A stretch of DNA of 64,000 nt. It comes from DSOS01 sp035286585. Its GTDB lineage: Bacteria > Chloroflexota > Anaerolineae > Anaerolineales > UBA4823. The stretch is taken from assembly GCA_035286585.1 (NCBI GenBank), contig DATEDC010000195.1, positions 4,506 to 68,505 on the forward strand, in the 5' to 3' direction. Within the stretch, counting starts at the first letter, position 1. Each line of letters starts with the position of its first letter. The position numbers and the translations under genes are program-made. The notes beneath the pieces are model-generated. The model was not told the origin of the DNA and searched no databases. It saw only the letters and a program-made list of their open reading frames with translations. Below are positions 44,042 through 52,596 of the stretch, one piece after another.

Positions 44042-45109
44042 CTAATTTTCTAAGCCTACCGCAGCCAACCGTTCTGCCTCGGCGCGAGTGGCCAGCTCAT
44101 CGATAAACTCGTCGATTGCACCTTCCATCACTGCCGGTAAATTGTAGTTGGACAGGTTGATGCGATGATCTGTCACTCGCGATTGGGGATAGTTGTAAGT
44201 GCGGATCTTTTCGGCTCGCTCGCCGGTGCCCACCTGCGAGCGGCGGTCTTCTTCAAGCGCCAGGCGGCGCTTTTCCTCTTCGATCTCGTATAACCGGGCG
44301 CGGAGAATGCTCATCGCCCGCTGGCGATTCTGGAGCTGGGAGCGCTCATCCTGGCATTGAACCACAATCCCGGTGGGGAGATGGGTGATCCGCACTGCGG
44401 TGGCGTTTTTCTGAACGTTTTGACCGCCGGCGCCAGCGGATTTATACACATCCATGCGGATATCGTTCTCCGGGATATCCACTTCTACTTCGTCCACCTC
44501 CGCCAAAACAGCGACCGTCGCCGTGGAGGTGTGAATACGCCCCTGGGATTCGGTCACCGGGACGCGTTGGACGCGGTGGACGCCGGATTCGTACTTCAGG
44601 CGTGAATACGCCCCGCGACCTTTCACTAAAAGAATAATTTCCTTGAACCCACCGATGCCAATTTCGTTGGCTGAGAGCACTTCAATCGACCAGTTGCGCT
44701 TTTCGGCATAGCGGTTGTACATGCGGAACAAATCTGCAGCGAACAAGGCTGCCTCGTCTCCGCCTGTGCCGGCCCGAATTTCCATAATGACGTTGCGTTG
44801 GTCGCGTTTATCAGTGGGCAGCAGCATGCTCTTCAGCTCAGCCTCGAGTTTTTCGAGCTGCGGTTCGATTTCTTGGATTTCGGCTTCGGCTAACGAGCGC
44901 AGCTCATCATCGTCCGCGTTTTGCAATTCCTCGGCTTCATCACGGCGAGCCAGGAATTGGCGGTACTGGCGGGCTTTGCTCACCAGGGGTTCCAGCTCGG
45001 CGCGCTCGATGCCCAACTCGGCTGCGCGCTGGTAATCATCCCCCACTTCAAGGAGAAGCCGGTTGATCTCTTCGTATCTTTCTTCAACGCCTTTTAGTTT
45101 ATCTAGCAT
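44042..45109 (-). CDS. prfA: Peptide chain release factor 1
   Basis: RF1 recognises UAA and UAG stop codons and triggers peptide release. 356 residues. The GGQ motif lies near residue 229 in SAGAGGQNVQKNATAVR, and the codon-recognition loop RVPVTESQGRIHTS shows the P-x-T tripeptide. I used ATG 45109 (MLDKLKGVEERYEEINR), which starts at the usual first helix. The in-frame ATG at 45172 adds unrelated sequence. It leads a prfA-prmC order seen widely in bacteria. The upstream divergent spacer holds a perfect hairpin. Confidence 0.95.
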   Translation of the reverse strand: MLDKLKGVEERYEEINRLLLEVGDDYQRAAELGIERAELEPLVSKARQYRQFLARRDEAEELQNADDDELRSLAEAEIQEIEPQLEKLEAELKSMLLPTDKRDQRNVIMEIRAGTGGDEAALFAADLFRMYNRYAEKRNWSIEVLSANEIGIGGFKEIILLVKGRGAYSRLKYESGVHRVQRVPVTESQGRIHTSTATVAVLAEVDEVEVDIPENDIRMDVYKSAGAGGQNVQKNATAVRITHLPTGIVVQCQDERSQLQNRQRAMSILRARLYEIEEEKRRLALEEDRRSQVGTGERAEKIRTYNYPQSRVTDHRINLSNYNLPAVMEGAIDEFIDELATRAEAERLAAVGLEN

Positions 45110-45195
45110 ACCTATCCTGCACTGGCTCGTGAGGCGTCCCAGGTTTTCGGAGGAAGCCCGGGGGCGCACCACGGGTTATTAAATTCGCATAATTA

Positions 45196-45226
45196 AGGCA
45201 CAAAGTTCGTGGAAAACTTTGTGCCT
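45196..45226. repeat. Perfect 12-bp inverted repeat in a divergent spacer
   Basis: AGGCACAAAGTT (45196-45207) and AACTTTGTGCCT (45215-45226) flank a seven-base loop. It lies between prfA and the VIT/vWA gene, which point away from each other, so it is not an obvious terminator of either. Operator or leader hairpin are possible. Confidence 0.6.
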
Positions 45227-45356
45227 CGGCCTAGCAAATACTGATTATACCATTGGAACTTTTTTTCGCTGGAAAGCGTCTTGGCATCAAAATGGAGCCG
45301 CGAATTATTTATCTCCCATCTGGTTCGCCAGACGATTCATCTCTTGGAGGGGTGCG

Positions 45357-47759
45357 ATGATAACGAAATCGCTCAGGATTGCTTTGTTAATTGCCGTCAT
45401 CATAGCTCTCTACCCCGGCCCGGCTCGGGCGGATGGGATCATCATCCCCGAGCCGCCGGTTTGCGTGCCGCGACCCTGCCCACCGCCGCCATGCCCCGGT
45501 CCCTGGCCCTGCCCACCCATGCCGCCAATCGCCCAACTAGTTATTCGCTATCATCGCGTTACTGTAGATATCCAGGATCAAATTGCCACCACCCGGGTAG
45601 ATCAGATATTTTACAACCCGAACGACTGGCAGGTGGAGGGGGTTTACATGTTCCCCATCCCCGCTGAGGCGGCTGTATCCTCATTTTCATTATGGGTGGA
45701 TGGTAAGCCAGTTGAAGGCCAAATTTTGGATAAAGACGAAGCGCGAGCGAAGTACGAAGAGATTGTCACCAGCATGCAGGATCCGGCATTGCTGGAATAC
45801 GCTGACCGGGGAGCTCTGCAGGCGAGCATTTTCCCCATACCGCCAGGAGGCGAACGCCGGATTGAGCTGGAGTATTCGCAGGTGCTGCCTTACGATAACG
45901 GGCTGGTTCGCTATTCCTACCCGCTCAACACAGAGAAATTTTCCCTGTGGCCAATTGAAAATGTGACCATCAGTGTGAGCATCCGCGCCAGCACCACCTC
46001 GCTGCGGGCAATCTATTCACCCAGCCACGAGGTAGCGATCAGCCGGGAGGGCAATCGTTATGCTGCCGTAGGCTATGAGGACAGAGATATTCGCCCGGAT
46101 AAAGACTTTGTGCTGTTTTATTCATTGGGTGAAGAGCAGGCCTTTCACCTGGTCTCGTATAGAGAACCGGATGGGAGCGACCCGGATGGGTTTTTCCTGG
46201 CCTTGATTGCCCCTGAGCCCGACGCCCCGCTGCGTGAGATATCCAAGGACCTGATCCTGGTGCTCGACCGCTCGGGCAGCATGGAAGGCGAGAAGTTCCA
46301 ACAGGCGAAGCAAGCCTTAGGGTATATCCTGGCGCACCTGAATGGGGAAGATCGCTTCAATGTGGTCGCCTTCAGTACGGGGCTGGACGCATATAGGGAT
46401 CATTTGCGCCCCGCGGAGGAGGCGAATGAAGCAATATCCTGGGTGGAGCGCATGAGCGCCCAGGGGAGTACGGATATCAACCGGGCTTTGCTCGAAGCGG
46501 TGTACATGGTGGACCGTGAACGGCCAACCTACCTGATCTTCCTTACCGATGGCCTGCCAACCGAAGGTGTTGTCGACAGCCAAAAAATCCTCGCCAACCT
46601 GGAGGGGGCTGCGCCGGCTAACCTGCGCCTGTTTGCCTTTGGGGTTGGATATGATGTGGACACCTACCTGTTGGATTCTCTGGCCCAGGCTCACCACGGA
46701 ACCAGCGTGTACGTGCGCCCGGAGGAACGGCTGGATGAAATTCTGTCGAGCTTCTACGCCCGGATCAGCACCCCGGTTTTAACCAATCTGTCGCTGGATT
46801 TTGGCGAGGTCGGCGTCTACGACACATACCCTGACCCACTGCCGGACCTGTTTGCCGGCTCACAGATTGTACTGGTAGGTCGCTACCGCCGCCCAGGAAC
46901 CACAACCGTGAGGCTGACCGGAGAAGTTGGCGGCGAGGTTCGATCGTTCCATTTTGAGGCGCAAGAATTCGTCAACCAGGCCTCGTTCACCGGCGTTCAA
47001 GCGGTCATACCCAGGCTTTGGGCGACCCGGAAGATCGGTCACCTGCTGAACCTGGTAAGGCTGCACGGACCTGACGAGGAGACAATCAATCAAATTGTAA
47101 AACTGAGCATACGCTACGGCATCATAACCCCTTACACCTCCTACCTGGTTACAGAGGATATGCCTTTCGGCTCGGCGGAGCAGGAGCGCATCGCCCAGGA
47201 GCAATTAAGCCAGATGCAAAGCCAGCCGGCTGCGCCGGCGTTCGGTCGGGACGCGGTCGAAAAAGCGGCTGGGCAGGGCGCTCTTGCCGGGGCAGAGGCG
47301 CCGGTTGAGCCAGAAAATGAGGCTGCCGAGGTGGTCCGAATCGTGGGCGCGCGCACTTTCGTGCTCGCTGATGGGGTCTGGATCGACACAGCTTATGACC
47401 CGGAGGCGATGGGAACTGTAAAAGTTGGCTTTCTGAGCGAGGATTATTTCGCCTTGATCGCTGCGCTGCCCGACCTGGGAGCTGGCTTCGCCCTGGGACA
47501 AAGGGTGATCGCCGTGGCAGCCGGGACTGCTTACGAGGTGGTGGATTCACAGGCTGTTAGCGGGCCGATCCACATCCCAACGGCTCAACTGCCGCAAGCG
47601 ATCGAGCAATCGCCAGAGATAGAGCCGGCGAGCACGCTGTCCCCGCAATCAAACGATCTTCCGGAAGCAGCACCCACCTCAAATTGCCTGGGGAGCCTCG
47701 GGCTTATTGTGTTGGCGCTGATCGTTCCGCTCATTTATCGACGACGCCAGGGTACATAG
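45357..47759 (+). CDS. VIT and von Willebrand factor A domain protein
   Basis: An 800-residue exported protein. A signal peptide (about 1-26) is followed by a Pro/Cys-rich run (about 30-57, including CPPPPCPGPWPCPP). A VIT domain follows (about 60-170), then a vWA domain (about 297-470) with the MIDAS motif DRSGSMEG and TFLTDG-type LIFLTDGLP. A C-terminal membrane helix (about 777-795) with RRR behind it anchors the protein. VIT/vWA proteins usually mediate adhesion or assemble with partners. No partner is evident nearby. The ATG at 45357 has a GGAGG site 7 nt upstream. Confidence 0.88.
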   Translation: MITKSLRIALLIAVIIALYPGPARADGIIIPEPPVCVPRPCPPPPCPGPWPCPPMPPIAQLVIRYHRVTVDIQDQIATTRVDQIFYNPNDWQVEGVYMFPIPAEAAVSSFSLWVDGKPVEGQILDKDEARAKYEEIVTSMQDPALLEYADRGALQASIFPIPPGGERRIELEYSQVLPYDNGLVRYSYPLNTEKFSLWPIENVTISVSIRASTTSLRAIYSPSHEVAISREGNRYAAVGYEDRDIRPDKDFVLFYSLGEEQAFHLVSYREPDGSDPDGFFLALIAPEPDAPLREISKDLILVLDRSGSMEGEKFQQAKQALGYILAHLNGEDRFNVVAFSTGLDAYRDHLRPAEEANEAISWVERMSAQGSTDINRALLEAVYMVDRERPTYLIFLTDGLPTEGVVDSQKILANLEGAAPANLRLFAFGVGYDVDTYLLDSLAQAHHGTSVYVRPEERLDEILSSFYARISTPVLTNLSLDFGEVGVYDTYPDPLPDLFAGSQIVLVGRYRRPGTTTVRLTGEVGGEVRSFHFEAQEFVNQASFTGVQAVIPRLWATRKIGHLLNLVRLHGPDEETINQIVKLSIRYGIITPYTSYLVTEDMPFGSAEQERIAQEQLSQMQSQPAAPAFGRDAVEKAAGQGALAGAEAPVEPENEAAEVVRIVGARTFVLADGVWIDTAYDPEAMGTVKVGFLSEDYFALIAALPDLGAGFALGQRVIAVAAGTAYEVVDSQAVSGPIHIPTAQLPQAIEQSPEIEPASTLSPQSNDLPEAAPTSNCLGSLGLIVLALIVPLIYRRRQGT

Positions 47760-47975
47760 GTGGCTGAGAAATTACGGAAATGTTGGGCGTCAAGCAGCCA
47801 GATTAAAACGCGAATATCGGATTTTTAGGGTATAATTCAGGCAGCACCAGGGGAATACCGCGGACTAGCTGGCATTTATTCGAGTATCTGATTGCGCACC
47901 GAAAATAATGTAGCGACGTTGCAATCTGGGGCGCAGCTAAAGCTATCCATGAGAGATTTGGTCGAGTAACAAAGC
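47760..47975. other. Non-coding spacer before the rho promoter
   Basis: The whole gap between the VIT/vWA gene and rho is 396 bases. In this first part there is a TATAAT at 47831-47836 without a clear -35. I saw no gene and no convincing hairpin. Confidence 0.5.
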
Positions 47976-48004
47976 TTGTAGACAATATATTTGAATGCTA
48001 TAAT
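47976..48004 (+). promoter_or_regulatory. Extended -10 promoter of rho with long leader
   Basis: TTGTAG (47976-47981), 17-base spacer, TATAAT (47999-48004) preceded by TGC. Transcription should start near 48011, leaving a leader of about 145 nt before the rho ATG, long enough for autoregulation. Confidence 0.7.
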
Positions 48005-48155
48005 CCAAATATTAATTTTCCCCTGATTTTATTCACCCCTTATTGATCTTTTTACTTCTTAAATGGTGTATCTGTCGCCTGCCATCCGTATGGATGGGTC
48101 TCGACAGTTCAACCTGATTGAGTTAAGCTAACCTTACCACATCGAGAATAGGAAT

Positions 48156-49433
48156 ATGAAAGTACTAGAATTAGAAAACACTCCCCTTGAAGCATTGCGC
48201 CAGAAGGCCAAAGATTTAAACGTTCACAATGCGAACCGCATGAAGAAGGAAGATTTAATCCTTCGCATCCAGCAGGCTCAAGCCGAGATGGATGGAATGG
48301 AAGTTCGCGGCGGCATTTTAGAGATTATGAGCGAGGGGATCGGATTCCTGCGCTCAAGTCACTACCAGCCAGGTCCCTATGATATTTATGTATCTCAATC
48401 GCAGATCCGCAGATACAACCTCAGAAATGGCGACCTGATCATTGGTCATGTCCGCCCACCGCGCGAGTCGGAAAGGCATTACGGGTTGCTGCGCGTGCAG
48501 AACATCAACGGCGTGGACCCAGAAGAAGCCCGGCACAGGCCAACCTTCGAATCGCTCACCCCAATCTTCCCGGAAATGCGTTTTGATTTGGAGACAGACA
48601 GACATACTCTAGCAACACGGCTGATCAACCTGGTTACCCCCATCGGACGTGGACAGCGCGGCTTGATCGTATCGCCGCCCAAGGCAGGTAAGACGACCAT
48701 TCTCAAGCAGATTGCCAACTCGATCTCGACCAAATATCCGGAAGTGCATCTGATGGTCGCCTTAATTGGTGAGCGCCCGGAAGAGGTTACCGACATGGAT
48801 CGCTCGGTAGATGCTGAGGTGATCTCCTCGACCTTCGATGAGCCGGTAACTTCTCACGTGCGCGTGGCTGAGATGGTATTGGAGCGCGCCAAACGTCTTG
48901 TAGAAGTTGGTCGCGACGTGGTCATCTTGATGGATTCGATTACCCGCCTGGCCCGCGCCTATAACCTGGTGGTCACACCATCGGGTCGTACACTTTCCGG
49001 GGGTATCGATCCATCAGCCCTTTACCCGCCCAAGCGTTTCTTTGGAGCTGCCCGTAACATCGAAGAAGGCGGGTCACTGACCATCATCGCCACCTGTCTG
49101 GTGGATACAGGCTCGCGCATGGACGATGTAGTCTACGAGGAATTCAAGGGGACAGGCAACATGGAGCTGCACCTGTCCCGCCGTTTGCAGGAACGGCGGG
49201 TGTTCCCGGCGATCGATATCGAGCGTTCTTCCACCCGCCGGGAAGAGCTGCTGCTTGGTCCGGACATTACGCCCCGCGTCTGGCTCATGCGCCGGATGTA
49301 TGACCAGATGGTTAGCTCTCCGCCGCATGGAGCCGGTTTAGATCCGTCTACAGCCACTGAAGCTATATTGCAGCGGTTAAGCCGTACACAGGGTAATCAG
49401 GAATTCCTGGAGACGCTGACCGAAGACAATTAG
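48156..49433 (+). CDS. rho: Transcription termination factor Rho
   Basis: A hexameric RNA-dependent ATPase that ends untranslated transcripts. 425 residues: N-terminal Rho_N helical domain (LEALRQKAKDLNV), primary RNA-binding cold-shock-like domain (about 50-125; GILEIMSEGIGFLRSS, YDIYVSQSQIRRYNLR), and the ATPase with Walker A PPKAGKTT at 174-181, Walker B VVILMDSITRLARAYN and the Q loop. The C-terminus DPSTATEAILQRLSRTQGN is standard. No insertion or deletion stands out. Confidence 0.96.
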   Translation: MKVLELENTPLEALRQKAKDLNVHNANRMKKEDLILRIQQAQAEMDGMEVRGGILEIMSEGIGFLRSSHYQPGPYDIYVSQSQIRRYNLRNGDLIIGHVRPPRESERHYGLLRVQNINGVDPEEARHRPTFESLTPIFPEMRFDLETDRHTLATRLINLVTPIGRGQRGLIVSPPKAGKTTILKQIANSISTKYPEVHLMVALIGERPEEVTDMDRSVDAEVISSTFDEPVTSHVRVAEMVLERAKRLVEVGRDVVILMDSITRLARAYNLVVTPSGRTLSGGIDPSALYPPKRFFGAARNIEEGGSLTIIATCLVDTGSRMDDVVYEEFKGTGNMELHLSRRLQERRVFPAIDIERSSTRREELLLGPDITPRVWLMRRMYDQMVSSPPHGAGLDPSTATEAILQRLSRTQGNQEFLETLTEDN

Positions 49434-49447
49434 CCCCGGACCCCGGA

Positions 49448-50551
49448 TTGTCTGAAGATCATTTAGACCTCACCCCGCAGCCGAGCAAATCCAGCGGGAT
49501 TGTCCCTATCATCGCCTGGTTTGGCGCGTTGACCCTGGTCGCTGCGGCAGTCTACCTGGGCTGGCGCAGGAGCAGCCCGGGCGTTCCAGAGACGGCTATT
49601 GAACCGGCTGTTGCCCAGGCAGCTTTGGGGTCGGAAGCGATGGGTGAGACCGTCGAGTCTCTGCCTGAGACCACCTTTGCTGAAGGCAGCCTGGCAGTCT
49701 CTCGCAAAGCGATGGTGCATACCATCATACCTGACAGGCCAAGCGAGGAGGTGCGGAATTATGTCGTTGTCACAGGGGATTCGGTTTTCGAGATCGCAAA
49801 AAACTTCAATATCAAGCCCGAGACCCTGCTGTGGGCAAATTACGATCTGCTGAATGATAACCCGGATACCATCTCCATCAGCATGGAACTCAAAGTGCCG
49901 CCTGTTGATGGGGTGTATTATCTCGCCCAGGAGGGGGACACCCTGGAAAGCATCGCCGTCCGCTTCGAAGCCAAGGTCGAGGATATTCTCAACTGGTCGG
50001 CTAATCAACTGGACCTGACCCAGCCAGAGATCCAACCTGGCACCTGGCTGATGGTCCCCGGGGGGCACCGCGAGTTTCGACAGTGGATCATCCCTGTAAT
50101 CCCCCGCGGTAGCGCAGGCGTTTCAAAGTCTGTTTATGGCGCTGGCGCGTGCGAAGGCAGTTACGACGGCGCGTATGGCACCGGCGCGTTTATCTGGCCG
50201 GCTGGCAACCACTATCTCTCCGGGAATGATTATTGGGGCGGGCACCTGGGCATCGATATCGCCGCCGGAGAAGGGGCTGCGGTATACGCTGCGGACAGCG
50301 GGGTGGTCGTATTCGCCGGCTGGGCAACAGGAGGTTATGGCTACACGGTCATGATCGATCATGGCAATGGTTATCAGACTTTATATGCCCATATGAGCAG
50401 CCTGCGCGCTTCTTGTGGGCAAAGCGTTGGGCAGGGAGGAGTAATCGGTTATGCGGGCAGCACCGGCGATTCAACCGGAGCTCACCTGCATTTCGAGGTG
50501 CGCTATTTTGGCGGCTTTGTCAGCCCATGGTACGTACTTCCCGCGCCTTAA
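49448..50551 (+). CDS. LysM and M23 peptidase domain membrane protein
   Basis: A 367-residue bitopic protein. A transmembrane anchor lies near residues 20-40 (IIAWFGALTLVAAAVYLGW). Two LysM domains follow (about 105-150 and 155-200; YVVVTGDSVFEIAKNF and YYLAQEGDTLESIAVRF). A C-terminal M23 zinc endopeptidase has H-x3-D near 265-269 (GHLGIDIAAGEG) and the HxH of GAHLHFEV near 346. Such proteins cut peptidoglycan cross-links. The predicted start is TTG at 49448, 14 nt after rho. The extracellular side should face out. Confidence 0.88.
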   Translation: MSEDHLDLTPQPSKSSGIVPIIAWFGALTLVAAAVYLGWRRSSPGVPETAIEPAVAQAALGSEAMGETVESLPETTFAEGSLAVSRKAMVHTIIPDRPSEEVRNYVVVTGDSVFEIAKNFNIKPETLLWANYDLLNDNPDTISISMELKVPPVDGVYYLAQEGDTLESIAVRFEAKVEDILNWSANQLDLTQPEIQPGTWLMVPGGHREFRQWIIPVIPRGSAGVSKSVYGAGACEGSYDGAYGTGAFIWPAGNHYLSGNDYWGGHLGIDIAAGEGAAVYAADSGVVVFAGWATGGYGYTVMIDHGNGYQTLYAHMSSLRASCGQSVGQGGVIGYAGSTGDSTGAHLHFEVRYFGGFVSPWYVLPAP

Positions 50552-50632
50552 AGGCTGCGCCAACCAAGGTATTAGCGCCCGACCGGCAACCTGCCGCTAC
50601 GTTCGTGAAACCTTCTAAGTGAGGCGATTAAG

Positions 50633-50821
50633 ATGGCAAAATACGACCCTGAACTTGATACTGATATCATCGCGGAGACTGAAAACTACCTGGCCTGGCA
50701 AGCGGAGGAGCCAGATGGAGAAGTCACCTTCCACCTGGAATTAAATAACGTCACCATCCATTTTTTCCGGGAGGAATGGGAGGAATTCTTGAAGCTGGTC
50801 CGGGCGATCCCTCAATCATGA
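50633..50821 (+). CDS. Small acidic hypothetical protein
   Basis: A 62-residue, strongly acidic protein (MAKYDPELDTDIIAETENYL, then FHLELNNVTIHFFREEWEEF). It has a GAGG ribosome-binding site before the ATG, normal codon use and no membrane segment. Its compact beta-then-helix pattern looks like a complete small domain. I do not recognise a family. It follows the M23 gene by 81 nt. Confidence 0.65.
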   Translation: MAKYDPELDTDIIAETENYLAWQAEEPDGEVTFHLELNNVTIHFFREEWEEFLKLVRAIPQS

Positions 50822-50862
50822 TATCGATCGGTTAGTGCGAGCCAGCTTATCCTCAGGAGCGG

Positions 50863-52479
50863 TCAGGGCGCTATTTTTTCCACGTAGGGTATTACCCCCT
50901 GGCATGGGATGGTGAACTGCGAGCGCACCTCGTCCCAGAGCAAGCGCCTACCGTTGGCATTCCAGGCCTGATGGACCGCGTAGGACAAGCAACCCGGGCC
51001 GGCGTGGTAGTTCGCAATTGTCAGGCGCCACAGGTCCTGGTAATTGCTCACCGTCCCGGCGATTTTTCCCGTTGCATTATAAACAATCTGCGCTACCTGC
51101 TCGCAGTTCGCCAGCAATGTATTTGCAAACAATGACACACTGAAATCCACGTTCGTCAGGTCTATCCCTTGCTGGCAGGCCGGGCAATCGGCTCTGGCTT
51201 GAGCGGCGAGCGCCCCGCGCAGCATGGCCTGTTCCTCAGGTTTCAAGTTTAGGTAGCCGCGTTTGCAGGTATCCTGGGCAAGGATAAGCGGGCATAACTG
51301 GTTGTAAAAGGAGGGGTCCCACTGCAGGATTGTATCCGCGCCGTTGTCCGTGATTTGACCCAGGCCAAACTCATTTGGTACCCGGAACATGCCTGGCCAA
51401 AACTGGGATTCCTGGGCGAACAGGTTTTTCATCAAGGTTGCCGGGACACCGCTCTCCTTGGCGATTGCGATAATCCGGCTGTCGAACTGGTTTTGCCAGG
51501 TTTCCAACGCAGGCCTGGCAGTTTCTAAGCCACATGCATCGGCGTAGCCATTGGGTTGCAGTCCGCCGGTGGGGCAGGCGGAGGCGTTAACAACACCCTG
51601 GGCAATTAAGCGCCCAGCGAGATAATAATAGGGCTGGTTCGAGGAGAGCAAATTAGAGTGATCGGGGGTCGAAAGCCAGCCTGTCAACCCTCCAACGGGA
51701 GGGAACGCCCGCCAGGTCTGAGAACAACTGGCCAGCCGGGCGCCGCGCCACTGGCTGCTCAAGACATCCACATACCAGCCCGAGCCGCGCGGCACCGGCG
51801 ATACCCCGCTTTCTATCACCCGCACCTGAGCTTTGAATGTGCGGCTTACATCACCATAGCTGGATTTAGCCACAAATTCTACTTCAACCCCCTCCGTCGA
51901 CGTCACCCGTAATGGAATGGCGCAGGTGGATCCCTCACAGGCGAAGGGCTGGTTATTATACAGTCCCTCTATCGCAGTGATCTGCTCATTGGGCAGTGGC
52001 TCCTCGCCCGTCAGGAGCAATTTCGGTAATTTCTCGCAGCGATTCTGCGGGGGGACGGGCTCGCAGCCATCCAGACTGACCCAAACCTGGAGAGGCGGGA
52101 GGGTCACCAGCATCTCCTTTGTTTTGGGCGAGGAGGTGACCAGGTGTAAATATAACCCTTCACACGAACCGGTCTTCAAATTTCCTTTGAGAAGATTTTT
52201 GCAAGGGGGTGTAGCCAGCCATTGGGCTTGCAGGTCTGCACCGCAAGCCTTATACACCTCCGTGCTGGTGGGCAGCCCCTCATGATCGCTGAGGATTTGG
52301 CAGAGAATCATGTTGTCCGTCCAGCTCAGCAGCCACCACTGGTATTCGGTATAAGAAACAATGATCTTCGTTTGGCGAGTGGATGTTTGAGCGGGGGCGC
52401 GTTCATAGATCACCGCTGTCATGCCGATGAAAGCAAGTAAGAAACACGCGGCTTTAAAAATTCTTCGCGGCCCCTTCAT
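50863..52479 (-). CDS. Secreted lysozyme-like (SLT-type) protein
   Basis: A 538-residue exported protein with an N-terminal signal segment (about 8-30, but no lipobox). The middle is Cys-rich and unrecognised. The C-terminal part (about 330-538) has a lytic-transglycosylase-like core: IIAIAKESGVPATLMKNLFAQESQFWPG with candidate catalytic Glu357, then NEFGLGQIT at 369-377 and ANYHAGPGC. This would cut peptidoglycan glycan strands. Fourteen or more cysteines suggest disulfides. Its -10 box lies 9 nt before the ATG, without a ribosome-binding site. Confidence 0.72.
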   Translation of the reverse strand: MKGPRRIFKAACFLLAFIGMTAVIYERAPAQTSTRQTKIIVSYTEYQWWLLSWTDNMILCQILSDHEGLPTSTEVYKACGADLQAQWLATPPCKNLLKGNLKTGSCEGLYLHLVTSSPKTKEMLVTLPPLQVWVSLDGCEPVPPQNRCEKLPKLLLTGEEPLPNEQITAIEGLYNNQPFACEGSTCAIPLRVTSTEGVEVEFVAKSSYGDVSRTFKAQVRVIESGVSPVPRGSGWYVDVLSSQWRGARLASCSQTWRAFPPVGGLTGWLSTPDHSNLLSSNQPYYYLAGRLIAQGVVNASACPTGGLQPNGYADACGLETARPALETWQNQFDSRIIAIAKESGVPATLMKNLFAQESQFWPGMFRVPNEFGLGQITDNGADTILQWDPSFYNQLCPLILAQDTCKRGYLNLKPEEQAMLRGALAAQARADCPACQQGIDLTNVDFSVSLFANTLLANCEQVAQIVYNATGKIAGTVSNYQDLWRLTIANYHAGPGCLSYAVHQAWNANGRRLLWDEVRSQFTIPCQGVIPYVEKIAP

Positions 52480-52488
52480 CTACTAAGA

Positions 52489-52517
52489 AAAATAACATGA
52501 GATGATATGCTTGTCAA
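52489..52517 (-). promoter_or_regulatory. Sigma-70-type promoter of the lysozyme-like gene
   Basis: On the minus strand TTGACA (52512-52517), 17-base spacer, TATTTT (52489-52494). Transcription should start about three bases before the ATG at 52479, giving a near-leaderless message. Confidence 0.7.
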
Positions 52518-52561
52518 CACGCAAATCAGGCGCGCTTATCAAAAATGAACGTTATCCTCAC

Positions 52562-52590
52562 TTGCACAGGCTTAAGGCCCATGATACACT
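52562..52590 (+). promoter_or_regulatory. Promoter of the Roadblock/Y1-like gene, leaderless
   Basis: TTGCAC (52562-52567), 17-base spacer, TGA then TACACT (52585-52590). The -10 ends six bases before the ATG at 52597 and no ribosome-binding site is present, so the mRNA should begin at the start codon. Confidence 0.6.
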
Positions 52591-52596
52591 CTAAAA

